NCBI GenBank assembly: GCA_015183035.1 | Contig: JACZZP010000016.1 | Location: 558,001 to 622,000, forward strand | Source of the DNA: Meloidogyne chitwoodi | Taxonomy: Eukaryota > Nematoda > Chromadorea > Rhabditida > Meloidogynidae | DNA length: 64,000 nucleotides | Direction: 5' to 3' | In this document: piece after piece, positions 34,832 to 42,928 of the stretch | Layout: each line of letters opens with the position of its first letter | Numbering within the stretch: position 1 is the first letter of the stretch | The notes under the pieces: model-generated | What the model was told of the DNA's origin: nothing | What the model saw: only the letters and a program-made list of their open reading frames with translations | Databases searched by the model: none | Program-made: the position numbers and the translations under genes

Positions 34832-35041
34832 CTAAAAAAAGTTTATGATGATTGCCTTATGGGCTTGTTCTATATCCCTACTATTAATATATACCAGTAT
34901 GTCCTTGTCTATTTTTTTATATTAAGGATGTAATGGAATATATTATTAACAAGAATAATAGAAACAACCCACTAAGCCACACATCATAAACGTTATTATT
35001 ATATAAATACCTTACATAAATAATTAATACAATAATTTATA

Positions 35042-35644
35042 ATGTTTCAAGCACCTTTTACAATGATAATTTCGGGGGCCACAGGGAGTGGTAAAACTCA
35101 ATGGCTTCTTAAGTTTCTTAAAAATTGTCAATTAATTGTAGAGCCACCTCCCGAAAAAATATTATATTGTTTCGGTGAAATTAATGAAACAATTTTTAAG
35201 CTTAAGGAAATAGGAATAGAAACCTATAACGGGGTACCAGAGCCTGAACTTATTAAAAAACATCAGCTTCTTGTCCTTGATGACCTAATGCTAAATATTG
35301 ATAATGATTTTATTGACCTGCTTTTCACGAAAGGATCGCATAACTGGGGAGTTAGTATTATTTTCGTAACACAGTCCTTATATGGACGTAACATAAAAAC
35401 AGCAAGAGCCAATTCTCATTATATCCTTTTAACAAAAAACCCTCAAGGATTATTACAAGTGAGAACATTGGGATCCCAACTATTTCCAAAACGCTTGGAC
35501 TATTTCTTAGAAGCATATCGCGATGCTACCTATGATAGATTTTCTTATCTTTTAATAAACATGCATCCGAACGCTGATGAACACCTTCGCCTATCCTCAA
35601 AAATATTTCCTAGGGAAAAAATGTGTATATATTTACCTTTATAA
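35042..35644 (+). CDS. FtsK/HerA-type DNA-packaging ATPase (inner)
   Basis: Intact single exon, 200 residues. Walker A GATGSGKTQWLLKFL near residue 12, Walker B LLVLDDLML near 80, and a FVTQSLYG sensor-like motif near 115. It belongs to the A32/FtsK-HerA packaging ATPases present in all Polintons and pumps the element DNA into the capsid. It starts the tightly spaced morphogenesis gene block; a TATATAAATA sequence lies about 40 bases upstream. Confidence 0.93.
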   Translation: MFQAPFTMIISGATGSGKTQWLLKFLKNCQLIVEPPPEKILYCFGEINETIFKLKEIGIETYNGVPEPELIKKHQLLVLDDLMLNIDNDFIDLLFTKGSHNWGVSIIFVTQSLYGRNIKTARANSHYILLTKNPQGLLQVRTLGSQLFPKRLDYFLEAYRDATYDRFSYLLINMHPNADEHLRLSSKIFPREKMCIYLPL

Positions 35645-35669
35645 TTTTATTATATAAATAAATTTTATT

Positions 35670-36023
35670 ATGACTCTCAATTATAGCCCTTATATTCGCG
35701 AAAATTATCAATTTCTTCAAAAACTTGCAAAAACAAAGTCCAATAAAAAGAAAAACGTTCTAATTTTAAAAGCTAGTGCCGATCAAATCTTGGCAATTGT
35801 AGAAATTTGTGCCAACGTTCTAAAACATAATTTTATTTTAAATAAAAAACAAAAACAGAAACTAGCCAATTTTGCTGATTTTTATAGGAAAATTTCAAGA
35901 ACAAGAACAGAAGCAAGTGCGCGAAAACATTTACAAGAAGGAGGTAGCCCTGCACTTGCTGCAATACTTGTTCTTATATTAGGAGCATTAGCCGAACACC
36001 TTGTGCATAAAATTACAGAATGA
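35670..36023 (+). CDS. Conserved Polinton small basic protein with hydrophobic tail (inner)
   Basis: 117 residues, homologue of 13943-14320: YQFLQKLAKTKSNKKK, ILAIVEICANVL, KKQKQKLANFADF, RTRTEASARKHL, then GGSPALAAILVLILGALAEHL. The basic body plus hydrophobic Gly/Ala tail suggest a virion protein that touches DNA or membrane; no direct evidence here. Its TGA overlaps the next ATG (ATGA). Confidence 0.72.
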   Translation: MTLNYSPYIRENYQFLQKLAKTKSNKKKNVLILKASADQILAIVEICANVLKHNFILNKKQKQKLANFADFYRKISRTRTEASARKHLQEGGSPALAAILVLILGALAEHLVHKITE

Positions 36024-36769
36024 AACATACAAAGAAAATGATAATGGTTCCTGAAAGTGAATATCTTGCTCTACTTAAAATGATAAAAGGAAAAGAAGAC
36101 TTTTTACAAACAGAAAAAGCTCAAGCTGATAGTCAAATTAAAGAAGCCCTTGAGGATCCAAAAATTAGTGAAGAGACAAAAACGAAAAAATATAATTGGT
36201 TGTACAAAAAAAGACGTCAGTTAAAACAAGAAATTGAAAATCGTCCTCAAAAGGTAATTATTGAAGAATCTAAAAATAATAATAAGCCAGATGTTACTCC
36301 TTATTTAGGGAACGCTATACCCCAAAAGCCTGTTTTGGATGATGAACATCAAAAAGCTGAACCTGCTGTGAAAAGATATCCAAAAAGATTTAAAGGAATC
36401 ATTGCAAAAGAATATGCAGATGACTTGGAAGATTATGTAAGCAAAAATAAGAAAAAATTTAAAATTCATGAGGATGGAACATTTGAAACTCTTGTTCCAG
36501 GAAGACGTGTTGGTGAAAGTAATTATAAACATGTTCTTGAATATATTACAGGGAATAGAGAAAACAAATCAAAGGGATTTAATTTTCTTTATCGAAGAAT
36601 TTCTAAAGATCCTCGAATTAAGGAACTGATTCGTATATCTCAAGAAGAAACAGATGGAAATAGCAGTGATCAAACTGGAGGAGGAAAGAAAAAGAAGAGA
36701 ACCGTAATAGTAAAGGTTATAAATTCCCGAAAAAATAAATTTGTACCAAAAATATGGGAAAAACTTTAG
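36020..36769 (+). CDS. Lys-rich conserved Polinton protein (inner)
   Basis: 249 residues starting with an ATGA overlap. N terminus KKMIMVPESEYLALLKMI, a Lys/Glu-rich helix region, ENRPQKV, then a conserved-looking central part (VKRYPKRFKGII ... YKHVLEYITGNRENKSKGFNFLYRRI) and a basic end (KKKKRTVIVKVI ... FVPKIW). It is the counterpart of 14384-15502, much shorter. Its function is not known to me; its place between the capsid-block small protein and the integrase is the same in both elements. Confidence 0.65.
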   Translation: MKHTKKMIMVPESEYLALLKMIKGKEDFLQTEKAQADSQIKEALEDPKISEETKTKKYNWLYKKRRQLKQEIENRPQKVIIEESKNNNKPDVTPYLGNAIPQKPVLDDEHQKAEPAVKRYPKRFKGIIAKEYADDLEDYVSKNKKKFKIHEDGTFETLVPGRRVGESNYKHVLEYITGNRENKSKGFNFLYRRISKDPRIKELIRISQEETDGNSSDQTGGGKKKKRTVIVKVINSRKNKFVPKIWEKL

Positions 36770-37839
36770 AAAAACATTTACAAAAAGTTTATTATTCGTT
36801 AAATTCTCCGGCTTCTTACGCAGGAGTGCGACGAGTTTTTGAAGAGGCGCGACGGAAATTTCCAAAATTAAAAATGCAGGATGTTAAGGATTTTATGCAT
36901 AAACAACGTGTTTACACTATGCATATGCCTTTGAAAAAACGCTTTCCTAGACTTGTCACACGACCAAGTGGTCTTCATACAGATTGGCAAGCTGATTTAG
37001 CAATATTTGATAAACTCGCATCAAAAAATGATGGATATAAATATTTATTGGTTTGTATTGATGTATTAAGCAGAAAAATGATTGTTGCACCCGTAAAATC
37101 TAAAAGTCCGGATGATATGATAGATGCCTTTGAGAAAATTTTTATTGAAAATAAAGGAATCCTTCCACATAAGTTATATACAGATAGAGGCTTAGAATTT
37201 CAGGCTAAAAGAATGCGGGAATATTTTTCATCAAAAGACATAGATAAGCGTGTTGTATTCAGTCCTGATGTCCATGCTTCGATGGCCGAGCGAGCAAATC
37301 GTACAATTAAGGAAAGACTTTATCGATATTTTAGCGAAAAAAATACTTTGAGATGGATAGAACCTGTTCAGAATATTGTAACAGGAATAAATGCAAGTGT
37401 AAATCGTATAACAGGTGTAAAACCTAATTCTGTAAATTTTAAAAATGCTAGAAGGCTTTTTGAAAGACTATATAAAGATAAGAAAGTTGAAGATTCTAAA
37501 CAAAAACTTGAAATAGGACAAATTGTTCGTATCGCTAAAGAAAAAGGAACATTCGAAAAAGGATATTTAGCCAATTACACTGACGAACTATTTCGTATTA
37601 TTATTGTAAACGACAGTCACGTACCAACTATATATCATCTAGAAGACCTCGAAGGAACAAAAATTGAAGGAATATTTTACCACGAAGAACTGGTTCCAAC
37701 AACTCTCGATACCACACACAGAATTGCTGAAATATTAAAGACACATAAAACTCGCGAAGGAATAAAACATTTTGTTCGTTGGGTAGGATACAACGACAAC
37801 CATAATAGTTGGATAAACGATTCTGATATTGTACAATAA
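36754..37839 (+). CDS. Polinton integrase (rve/DDE) with chromodomain (inner)
   Basis: 361 residues, intact, overlapping the previous gene by 16 bases. N-terminal SPASYAGVRRVFEEARR, catalytic D in TDWQADLAIFD, D in LYTDRGLEFQ, E in SMAERANRTIKERL. A C-terminal chromodomain follows (HRIAEILKTHKT ... FVRWVGYNDNHNSWI). Same architecture as the outer copy. It presumably inserted this element into the outer pVI-like gene with a 6-bp stagger. Its last base overlaps the next start (TAATG). Confidence 0.93.
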   Translation: MGKTLEKHLQKVYYSLNSPASYAGVRRVFEEARRKFPKLKMQDVKDFMHKQRVYTMHMPLKKRFPRLVTRPSGLHTDWQADLAIFDKLASKNDGYKYLLVCIDVLSRKMIVAPVKSKSPDDMIDAFEKIFIENKGILPHKLYTDRGLEFQAKRMREYFSSKDIDKRVVFSPDVHASMAERANRTIKERLYRYFSEKNTLRWIEPVQNIVTGINASVNRITGVKPNSVNFKNARRLFERLYKDKKVEDSKQKLEIGQIVRIAKEKGTFEKGYLANYTDELFRIIIVNDSHVPTIYHLEDLEGTKIEGIFYHEELVPTTLDTTHRIAEILKTHKTREGIKHFVRWVGYNDNHNSWINDSDIVQ

Positions 37840-38810
37840 TGGATTCTTTTTATGTAGTATTACCGTCAAATACTGGTGATGTTGAAGGAAATAAGACATC
37901 AAAATTCACAGTTCGCATGCCTGATACTCTAGAGCTAGATTCAAGCTGGACTGTTGCATTATCTAATATTATTTATCCTTTTTCATTTGCCATGCTTGAT
38001 GATAGTGAAAATAACGAAGCAGAATCTATAACTGCTTTCAGAAGATATAATAAAGAAGTAAGATCGGTACGTATTGAAGTGCCAGATTTATTTTATTCTT
38101 CGGAAACAGCTCTTGAAACAGCGATAAATACTTTTTTATTGGATGCTTGGGAAAAAGAACTTGAACAAGAAAAATTAGAAAAAGAAAAAGAACTTGAAAA
38201 AGAAAAACTAGAAAAAGAAAATAAAGAAGCAAGGCGACAACATTCTGGAGGTAGTTTTTGGCGAAAAAGAAGAGAGGTTGATAAAATTACATATTCTGAA
38301 TATGCATATCCTCCCGAATACATAAAGAAAATACTTGATTTTAGCAAACTGCAATTATCGGATCCTAAGTATCAGTGGGTATCTCTTCATCATGACCAAA
38401 CACATAATCGTTTTTGGTTTTGGTTTCAGGGAAATGTTCAGTATATTGAGCTCAGCCGACAACTTGCATACACCTTAGGATTCGATTCACCAACAATTTA
38501 TTCAGGACAAGTTGCCAAATATATGCCCGACATTTCCGGAGGAGTTCGTCAATTATTAGTATACGCTCCAAAATTAGTTGAAAATAGTATTATAGGGAAC
38601 GTTACAGGGCCTCTTTTACGTGTTGTAAATGTTGGTGGGAAACCTGGCGAAAGCGTTTCTGAAGTATATATGACTGAACATCATCATCGTTTACTAGGTA
38701 AACGACATCCTGATATAACTATCGAAATTAGAACTCTAACTGGTAAACTTGTAAAATTCCATTGGGGTAATTGTATCTTAACCTTACATTTTCAACGATC
38801 ATTATTTTAA
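37839..38810 (+). CDS. Penton-like minor capsid protein (inner)
   Basis: 323 residues. N-terminal FYVVLPSNTGDVEGNKTSKF, WTVALSNIIYPFSF, then a Glu/Lys coiled stretch (about 105-135), then YIELSRQLAYTLGFDSP, LVENSIIGNVTGPLLRVVNV, EIRTLTGKLVKFHWG. Matches the Polinton/adintovirus vertex protein that forms pentons in the icosahedral shell. Intact, unlike the outer copy. The charged stretch is where the outer copy has a far longer insertion. Confidence 0.85.
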   Translation: MDSFYVVLPSNTGDVEGNKTSKFTVRMPDTLELDSSWTVALSNIIYPFSFAMLDDSENNEAESITAFRRYNKEVRSVRIEVPDLFYSSETALETAINTFLLDAWEKELEQEKLEKEKELEKEKLEKENKEARRQHSGGSFWRKRREVDKITYSEYAYPPEYIKKILDFSKLQLSDPKYQWVSLHHDQTHNRFWFWFQGNVQYIELSRQLAYTLGFDSPTIYSGQVAKYMPDISGGVRQLLVYAPKLVENSIIGNVTGPLLRVVNVGGKPGESVSEVYMTEHHHRLLGKRHPDITIEIRTLTGKLVKFHWGNCILTLHFQRSLF

Positions 38811-38812
38811 AA

Positions 38813-39199
38813 ATGACACACGTTTCTGTTGATTTGGATAAAATAGATTGGGAACCCTTTCTAACTTCTCAAGAAGGAGGAGGAGGAAAAAATGATTATT
38901 TTCAGGGAACACGCTATCAAAGAGGTTTTGGAGTGTTTGGAACTGTTGGAAGATTTTTAATGCCTATTGTTAAAAATATAGCCTCCACCGCTGGTCAAGA
39001 AGCTTTGACTGCGGGTAGAAATTTATTAGAAGATGTAGCACAGGGAAAATCTGTAAAAGATGCATTACAGCAACATGGGAGCGAAGGACTACAAAAAATT
39101 GGAAAAAAGCTTCAACAATGCGGGAAAGGTAAAAAACAAAATCTTAAAAATAATAGGAAACGTAGATATAAAGATCAGCTAAGTTTGGAAGGTTTCTGA
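38813..39199 (+). CDS. pVI/pX-like minor capsid protein (inner)
   Basis: 129 residues, intact. Acidic N-terminal part, then YFQGTRYQRGFGVFG, an amphipathic/hydrophobic segment (RFLMPIVKN), AGQEALTAGRNLLEDV and a basic C terminus (KNNRKRRYKD). The family occurs next to the major capsid gene in Polintons and adintoviruses and recalls adenovirus pVI/pX (internal capsid cement, membrane-active). Same position as the broken outer gene. Confidence 0.72.
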   Translation: MTHVSVDLDKIDWEPFLTSQEGGGGKNDYFQGTRYQRGFGVFGTVGRFLMPIVKNIASTAGQEALTAGRNLLEDVAQGKSVKDALQQHGSEGLQKIGKKLQQCGKGKKQNLKNNRKRRYKDQLSLEGF

Positions 39200-39200
39200 G

Positions 39201-39211
39201 TAGTATATAAG
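39201..39211 (+). promoter_or_regulatory. TAGTATATAAG motif before the major capsid gene
   Basis: Begins two bases after the pVI stop and lies 29-39 bases before the capsid ATG at 39240. The identical 11-mer occurs at 41081-41091. Likely a TATA-type late promoter; inference. Confidence 0.5.
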
Positions 39212-39239
39212 TTAAAAAATATTAGTTTTATATTAAAAA

Positions 39240-40631
39240 ATGACAACTGTAAAGAAAATTGATAAAGATAGCGCTGAAGGTGTTGACAATAGAATCACCT
39301 TCTTCTCTGTCCCTGCTACTAATGTTGGCATACAACGTTCAGCATACAAAGAACTTTTACCTTTAAATGCTCTTAATCAGTCTGCAGGACCTTTCATTTT
39401 CCGTTATTTTGGCGATTCTCTCTATTTAGATCTGAGTAAAACTTATGTTTGGTTAGCACTGTCACTTGAGCGAAAAGACGTCACAAGTGGAGAATGGGTA
39501 CCTATAACAGACGGATCTGGTGAAAATTTAGCAGGGGATAAGCATGTCGGAGTGGGACAATATTTAGGACTTACTTGGATTCGTCGTTTAACATTATCAA
39601 TTAACGGCGTGCAGTGTTTTGATTCAGGAATACACTATGCATATAGGAGTATTATTATGCATGAACTTGGAGCAAATAATGATGTAAGTAGGGGTTTATA
39701 CGAAGCAGGGCTTTATTATTTGGACGACGAAGATAAAAATAATTATGATGGTTCAGGTTTCAAGTCTCGCTCGGCACGCTTTGCAAATGGAAAGATTTGT
39801 CGAATGTTCTCACATTTAGACTTTGATTTGGCACGTCAAGATCAACTTTTAATTCCACATAGTGATGTGATTTGGACTCTTTATAGAAATAACGATGAGT
39901 TTTTGATACATACACCTAAATATCGTAAAAATGTTGGGGATCCCCTTATTGATAACATTAACACTTATCGTTTACGTCTTCACGATTTACGACTTTTTGT
40001 TAAACAAGTAGACTTAAGTAATTCACTAAATAACGCAATCGCTCGCCATCTTGAGCAATCTCCGGCCAAGTATTACCAGCGAAAAATAGAAATTCGTAGT
40101 GTTTTCCTGGGAAAAGGGCGCCAAGAAATAACACATCCAACATTCACAAGTACTTCTCCAAGACGTTTAATAATTTGTTTTGTAAATTCCACAGCTTACA
40201 TTGGAAATCAGGCCCTTTCACCGTTCACTTTTGAACATGCTAATTTAAGATCTGTCTCTGCAGAATTTGGAGGTTTTCAATTTCCTGCTGTTCAATATGA
40301 TTTAGATTTTGCAAATGATAATTTTGTTCGCGCATACGTTGATATGTATTTAGGAATGGATCTGGATACTTGGCCAAGCATTGATCAAAGAACTCTTAGT
40401 ATAGGAATGAAAAAATTCGCACGATCGTTCTGTTTTTTTGTTATTCCAATGACATCTACATTGGAAGACACAAAAGGGTTAGAACTTATTCGTCAAGGTG
40501 TTACAACCATAAAGTGTTTATTTAATGAACCAATAAAAGATGAAGGGTATGAAATGATAATTATGGGAGAATTTGATTCTATACTGTCCATAAATGCTGA
40601 TCGCGTATTAAGTACTGATGGATCCGTTTAA
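39240..40631 (+). CDS. Major capsid protein, double jelly-roll (inner)
   Basis: 463 residues, one exon. Typical Polinton/adintovirus start (KKIDKDS...FFSVPATNVGIQRS), SLYLDLSKTYVWL, ITDGSGENL, TWIRRLTLSINGVQCFDSG, YHELGAN-like IMHELGANNDVSRG, and a C terminus with LELIRQGVTTIKCLFNEPI ... IIMGEFDSILSINADR. Expected to trimerise into hexagonal capsomers. Homology to the outer copy runs over the full length. Confidence 0.92.
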   Translation: MTTVKKIDKDSAEGVDNRITFFSVPATNVGIQRSAYKELLPLNALNQSAGPFIFRYFGDSLYLDLSKTYVWLALSLERKDVTSGEWVPITDGSGENLAGDKHVGVGQYLGLTWIRRLTLSINGVQCFDSGIHYAYRSIIMHELGANNDVSRGLYEAGLYYLDDEDKNNYDGSGFKSRSARFANGKICRMFSHLDFDLARQDQLLIPHSDVIWTLYRNNDEFLIHTPKYRKNVGDPLIDNINTYRLRLHDLRLFVKQVDLSNSLNNAIARHLEQSPAKYYQRKIEIRSVFLGKGRQEITHPTFTSTSPRRLIICFVNSTAYIGNQALSPFTFEHANLRSVSAEFGGFQFPAVQYDLDFANDNFVRAYVDMYLGMDLDTWPSIDQRTLSIGMKKFARSFCFFVIPMTSTLEDTKGLELIRQGVTTIKCLFNEPIKDEGYEMIIMGEFDSILSINADRVLSTDGSV

Positions 40632-40634
40632 TAA

Positions 40635-41090
40635 ATGAATTCATTACAAATTTTAACAATTTTGCAAAATTATAAGCCTTTAAAAAATAAATTTATTGGA
40701 GTTTATTCATCAAATAATATACCTAAATTAGTTAAACAAAAGAATTTTTGTTTTATTGCAAATACTATGCGTAAAGGAACAAAAGGTGAACATTGGATTG
40801 CTTGCTATTCAGATACCCAAGATACTATAGAATATTTTGACTCACTTGCAGAGGAACCAAACTGTGATATGCGCCAATCCTTGCTTACAAACTATTCTAA
40901 AGTTAAACAAAATCGTTTTATTTTACAATCACCTTTCTCAAATACTTGTGGCCACTACTGTATATGTTTTTTAGTATTACGTTCAATGTATGGAAAATTT
41001 TCTTTGGTATTGCAAAAATTACACTCTATACCTTTGGAAAGCCGCGATATTATTCTTAAAAATTTTGTTCAACGTTTAATTAGTATATAA
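40635..41090 (+). CDS. Adenain-type capsid maturation protease (inner)
   Basis: 151 residues. Adenovirus-protease (C5-like) triad in order: GEHWIACYSD (His), TIEYFDSL (Asp/Glu), FILQSPFSNTCGHYCICF (Gln and nucleophile Cys). It cleaves capsid proteins during maturation, as its adenovirus relative does. The stop lies inside the TATATAA motif that precedes the next gene. Confidence 0.9.
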   Translation: MNSLQILTILQNYKPLKNKFIGVYSSNNIPKLVKQKNFCFIANTMRKGTKGEHWIACYSDTQDTIEYFDSLAEEPNCDMRQSLLTNYSKVKQNRFILQSPFSNTCGHYCICFLVLRSMYGKFSLVLQKLHSIPLESRDIILKNFVQRLISI

Positions 41091-41091
41091 G
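41081..41091 (+). promoter_or_regulatory. TAGTATATAAG motif before the 41118 gene
   Basis: Identical to 39201-39211. It overlaps the protease stop codon and lies 27-37 bases before the next ATG. Confidence 0.45.
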
Positions 41092-41117
41092 AAAGAAAAA
41101 AATATCAAAAATTAATC

Positions 41118-41399
41118 ATGTATATCTTTTTATTATGTTATTTTTCGATGACTTTCTCAAGTCAAGATATTGTTTTACCTTTTCCCAAACATCCATATGA
41201 AAATAATACAACCTTCATTAATTGTCCCATAAATGAAAAAATGATGGCTCCTCCGCAACATTTTATATTAGCTTTTGCCTACGTCCTGTATATTATTTTC
41301 TTTTTTCTTTTAATGTTTTTCTATAGGGGGCGGAACGGTTTTATTGATCGTAATACTAATGGGAATGGTTTAATTCGTTTAGCAAGTCATAGAGTTTGA
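41118..41399 (+). CDS. Small membrane protein (inner)
   Basis: 93 residues: signal-like hydrophobic start (MYIFLLCYFSMTFSS), a short ectodomain with NNTTF and INCPI, a transmembrane helix (FILAFAYVLYIIFFFLLMFF, about 56-75) and a basic tail. Layout resembles the outer-element protein at 44307-44768, which follows the outer capsid gene. No family is recognised. A virion-membrane or release function is a guess. Confidence 0.55.
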   Translation: MYIFLLCYFSMTFSSQDIVLPFPKHPYENNTTFINCPINEKMMAPPQHFILAFAYVLYIIFFFLLMFFYRGRNGFIDRNTNGNGLIRLASHRV

Positions 41400-41405
41400 G
41401 CTAGG

Positions 41406-41415
41406 GGTATATAAG
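41406..41415 (+). promoter_or_regulatory. GGTATATAAG motif before the inner PAZ gene
   Basis: TATA-like motif 30-39 bases before the ATG at 41445, at the same spacing as the motifs at 39201 and 41081. Confidence 0.45.
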
Positions 41416-41444
41416 ACAATAAAATTCCAATCCTAATTATCAGA

Positions 41445-42036
41445 ATGAGGACCTCGTGCTTAACTTCGTCAACAGCTTTTACTAAATGGAGGGAATGCAA
41501 AGAACCTGAATCTAAACCGTCTTCACCTTGTATTAGAAAAACCTCACTTATCAGTCTATTATGTCAATTCAATGGAGGATGTACGCCTGAAACGCTACAT
41601 TGTGAGATGCGCAAAAAAAAGTTGGAAAATCTTCAATATATTCAAAATCTATCTGGAATGACTGAGGAAGATGTTGTCGCAGCAGGTATTGGACAAAGAA
41701 TTTTAATGGATGGGTGTACGCCGATGAAAAATAAAGGACTTGTTACAAATTACTTAAATAAATTTCAAATGGAATTATATCCTTGCAAAATTACGCATTA
41801 TGGTGCTGATAGGGTATTCGCCCTCAGAGGATACCTTCGGGTTACTATAAGGTAAAATTAAATTTTATAAATAAAAACTAAAATTAATATTTAGGCAATA
41901 TTTCTACGTACGTCACCGTGTTGATCTCTATCTCCCGAATCTACCTCTTTTATGTGTATTCGGCGGTAAAAATCATCAATACTTCTACCCTTTGGAATGT
42001 ATTGATGTCATACAGAAAGATGAAGAACATATTTAA
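41445..42036 (+). CDS. PAZ-domain protein without PIWI (inner)
   Basis: Two exons (41445-41851, 41895-42036) join in frame to 182 residues. The C-terminal half is a PAZ module as in Argonautes: LKNK-type linker, CKITHYGADRVFALRG, TIRQYFYVRHRVDLYLPNLP, LCVFGGKNHQYFYPLECIDVI. The N-terminal part (LSGMTEEDVVAAGIGQRIL, PMKNKGLVTNYL) resembles the segment just before PAZ in some Argonautes. PAZ binds 2-nt 3' overhangs of small RNAs. There is no MID or PIWI domain, so it could hold small RNA ends or act as a decoy in RNAi; inference. It is the last gene before the right TIR. Confidence 0.78.
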
Positions 42037-42344
42037 TTTACTTGGACAATTTAATAAAAACATATATTACCAATTGTTAAATTATAATAAAAAAATATAT
42101 TATATATTGTTAAATTATTATTTAAAAATTTCAAAAAAATAAATATTTACATCCAATCTTTTTTTATAAAATTATTTTATCGTAGTTTTAAACAAATTTT
42201 ATTTAAAAAAATTATTTACTATTTTTTATTAAAAAAATATTTTAAAAAATGTAAAAAATAAACAAAGTTTAAAAATTTTTCAACCTTTTAAGTTTTTTCT
42301 TTTAAAAAATTATTTTATAATTTTTTGCTTAATTTAATGTTCCA
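42037..42344. other. AT-rich 3' region between PAZ gene and right TIR
   Basis: Repeated AATTGTTAAATTAT... words and A/T runs; no gene seen. Confidence 0.5.
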
Positions 42345-42419
42345 CTTTTAAATATTTATTTTCTAGTTTAGTAGGGTTTTAAAATGTTTTTTTGTTTTAA
42401 AACCTTACTATACACTACT
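42345..42419. repeat. Right terminal inverted repeat of inner Polinton
   Basis: Inverse complement of 18153-18255, about 28 bases shorter. Ends in CACTACT before the TACATA duplication. Confidence 0.88.
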
Positions 42420-42425
42420 TACATA
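42420..42425. repeat. Right target-site duplication of inner Polinton (TACATA)
   Basis: Identical to 18147-18152. Confidence 0.92.
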
Positions 42426-42907
42426 TTATATTTGATACTACAGAAGTCGGTTATGACGACTTTATTCAAAACCCTTTTAATATTCAAGAGGGTAGTGGTC
42501 TAGAAGGAATAGGAAGTACATACTTCAAAGGAGCATCCCCTTTTCAAAGAGGTTATGGCTTACAGGGTGGTGCGGGAATAGGAGATGTTCTTAGAGGACT
42601 TTGGCGTTTCTTTCTCCCAATTGTTCGTCGTGTAGGAACTACTGTAACAGCAGAGGCATTAAATACAGGACAGAGAGTGTTAGAAAAAGTTAATCAAGGG
42701 GAGCCTATAAGAGAAGCTCTGACTAGTGAGGGAAAAAAAGGTTTAGACACTCTACTTGAAAAAGGAGGATTACCAAAACAGTTTGGGACTGGCCGTCCGC
42801 GAAAAAGTATAAAAGGCGGTAAAAAATATTCTTCACCAAATCATAAAATCATTATTGGAAAAGTTGCTAAAAAGAGAGTTAGATCAGACGCTTTCGGCCT
42901 TTATTAA
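42420..42907 (+). pseudogene. pVI/pX-like gene of outer Polinton, 3' part, split by the inner element
   Basis: The 5' part is only 18142-18152 (start codon plus the target site); the remainder resumes here. Residues include TYFKGASPFQRGYG, LWRFFLPIVRRV, LEKVNQGEPIREAL and a basic C terminus, matching the inner protein at 38813-39199 (YFQGTRYQRGFG ... LMPIVKN). The 6-bp duplication 42420-42425 is the right copy. Without the insertion the gene would be complete and followed 21 bases later by the major capsid gene. Confidence 0.88.
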
Positions 42908-42928
42908 TCTAAAAAAAAATACTACAAA

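Larger units (their letters stand above)
18153..42419. mobile_element. Inner Polinton/Maverick nested in the outer one
   Basis: 24,267 bp with ends AGTAGTGTATAGTAAGGTTT inverted at the right and a perfect 6-bp duplication. It encodes, left to right: captured host gene pieces on the minus strand, an 18S rRNA relic, a small coiled-coil protein, two zinc-type or unknown proteins, PolB, a NADAR protein, a TBP homologue (minus), ATPase, two conserved small/basic proteins, integrase, penton, pVI-like, major capsid protein, protease, a membrane protein and a PAZ protein. The proteins are clearly homologous to but quite different from those of the outer element, so this is another subfamily and not a recent copy of its host. 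Confidence 0.94.
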
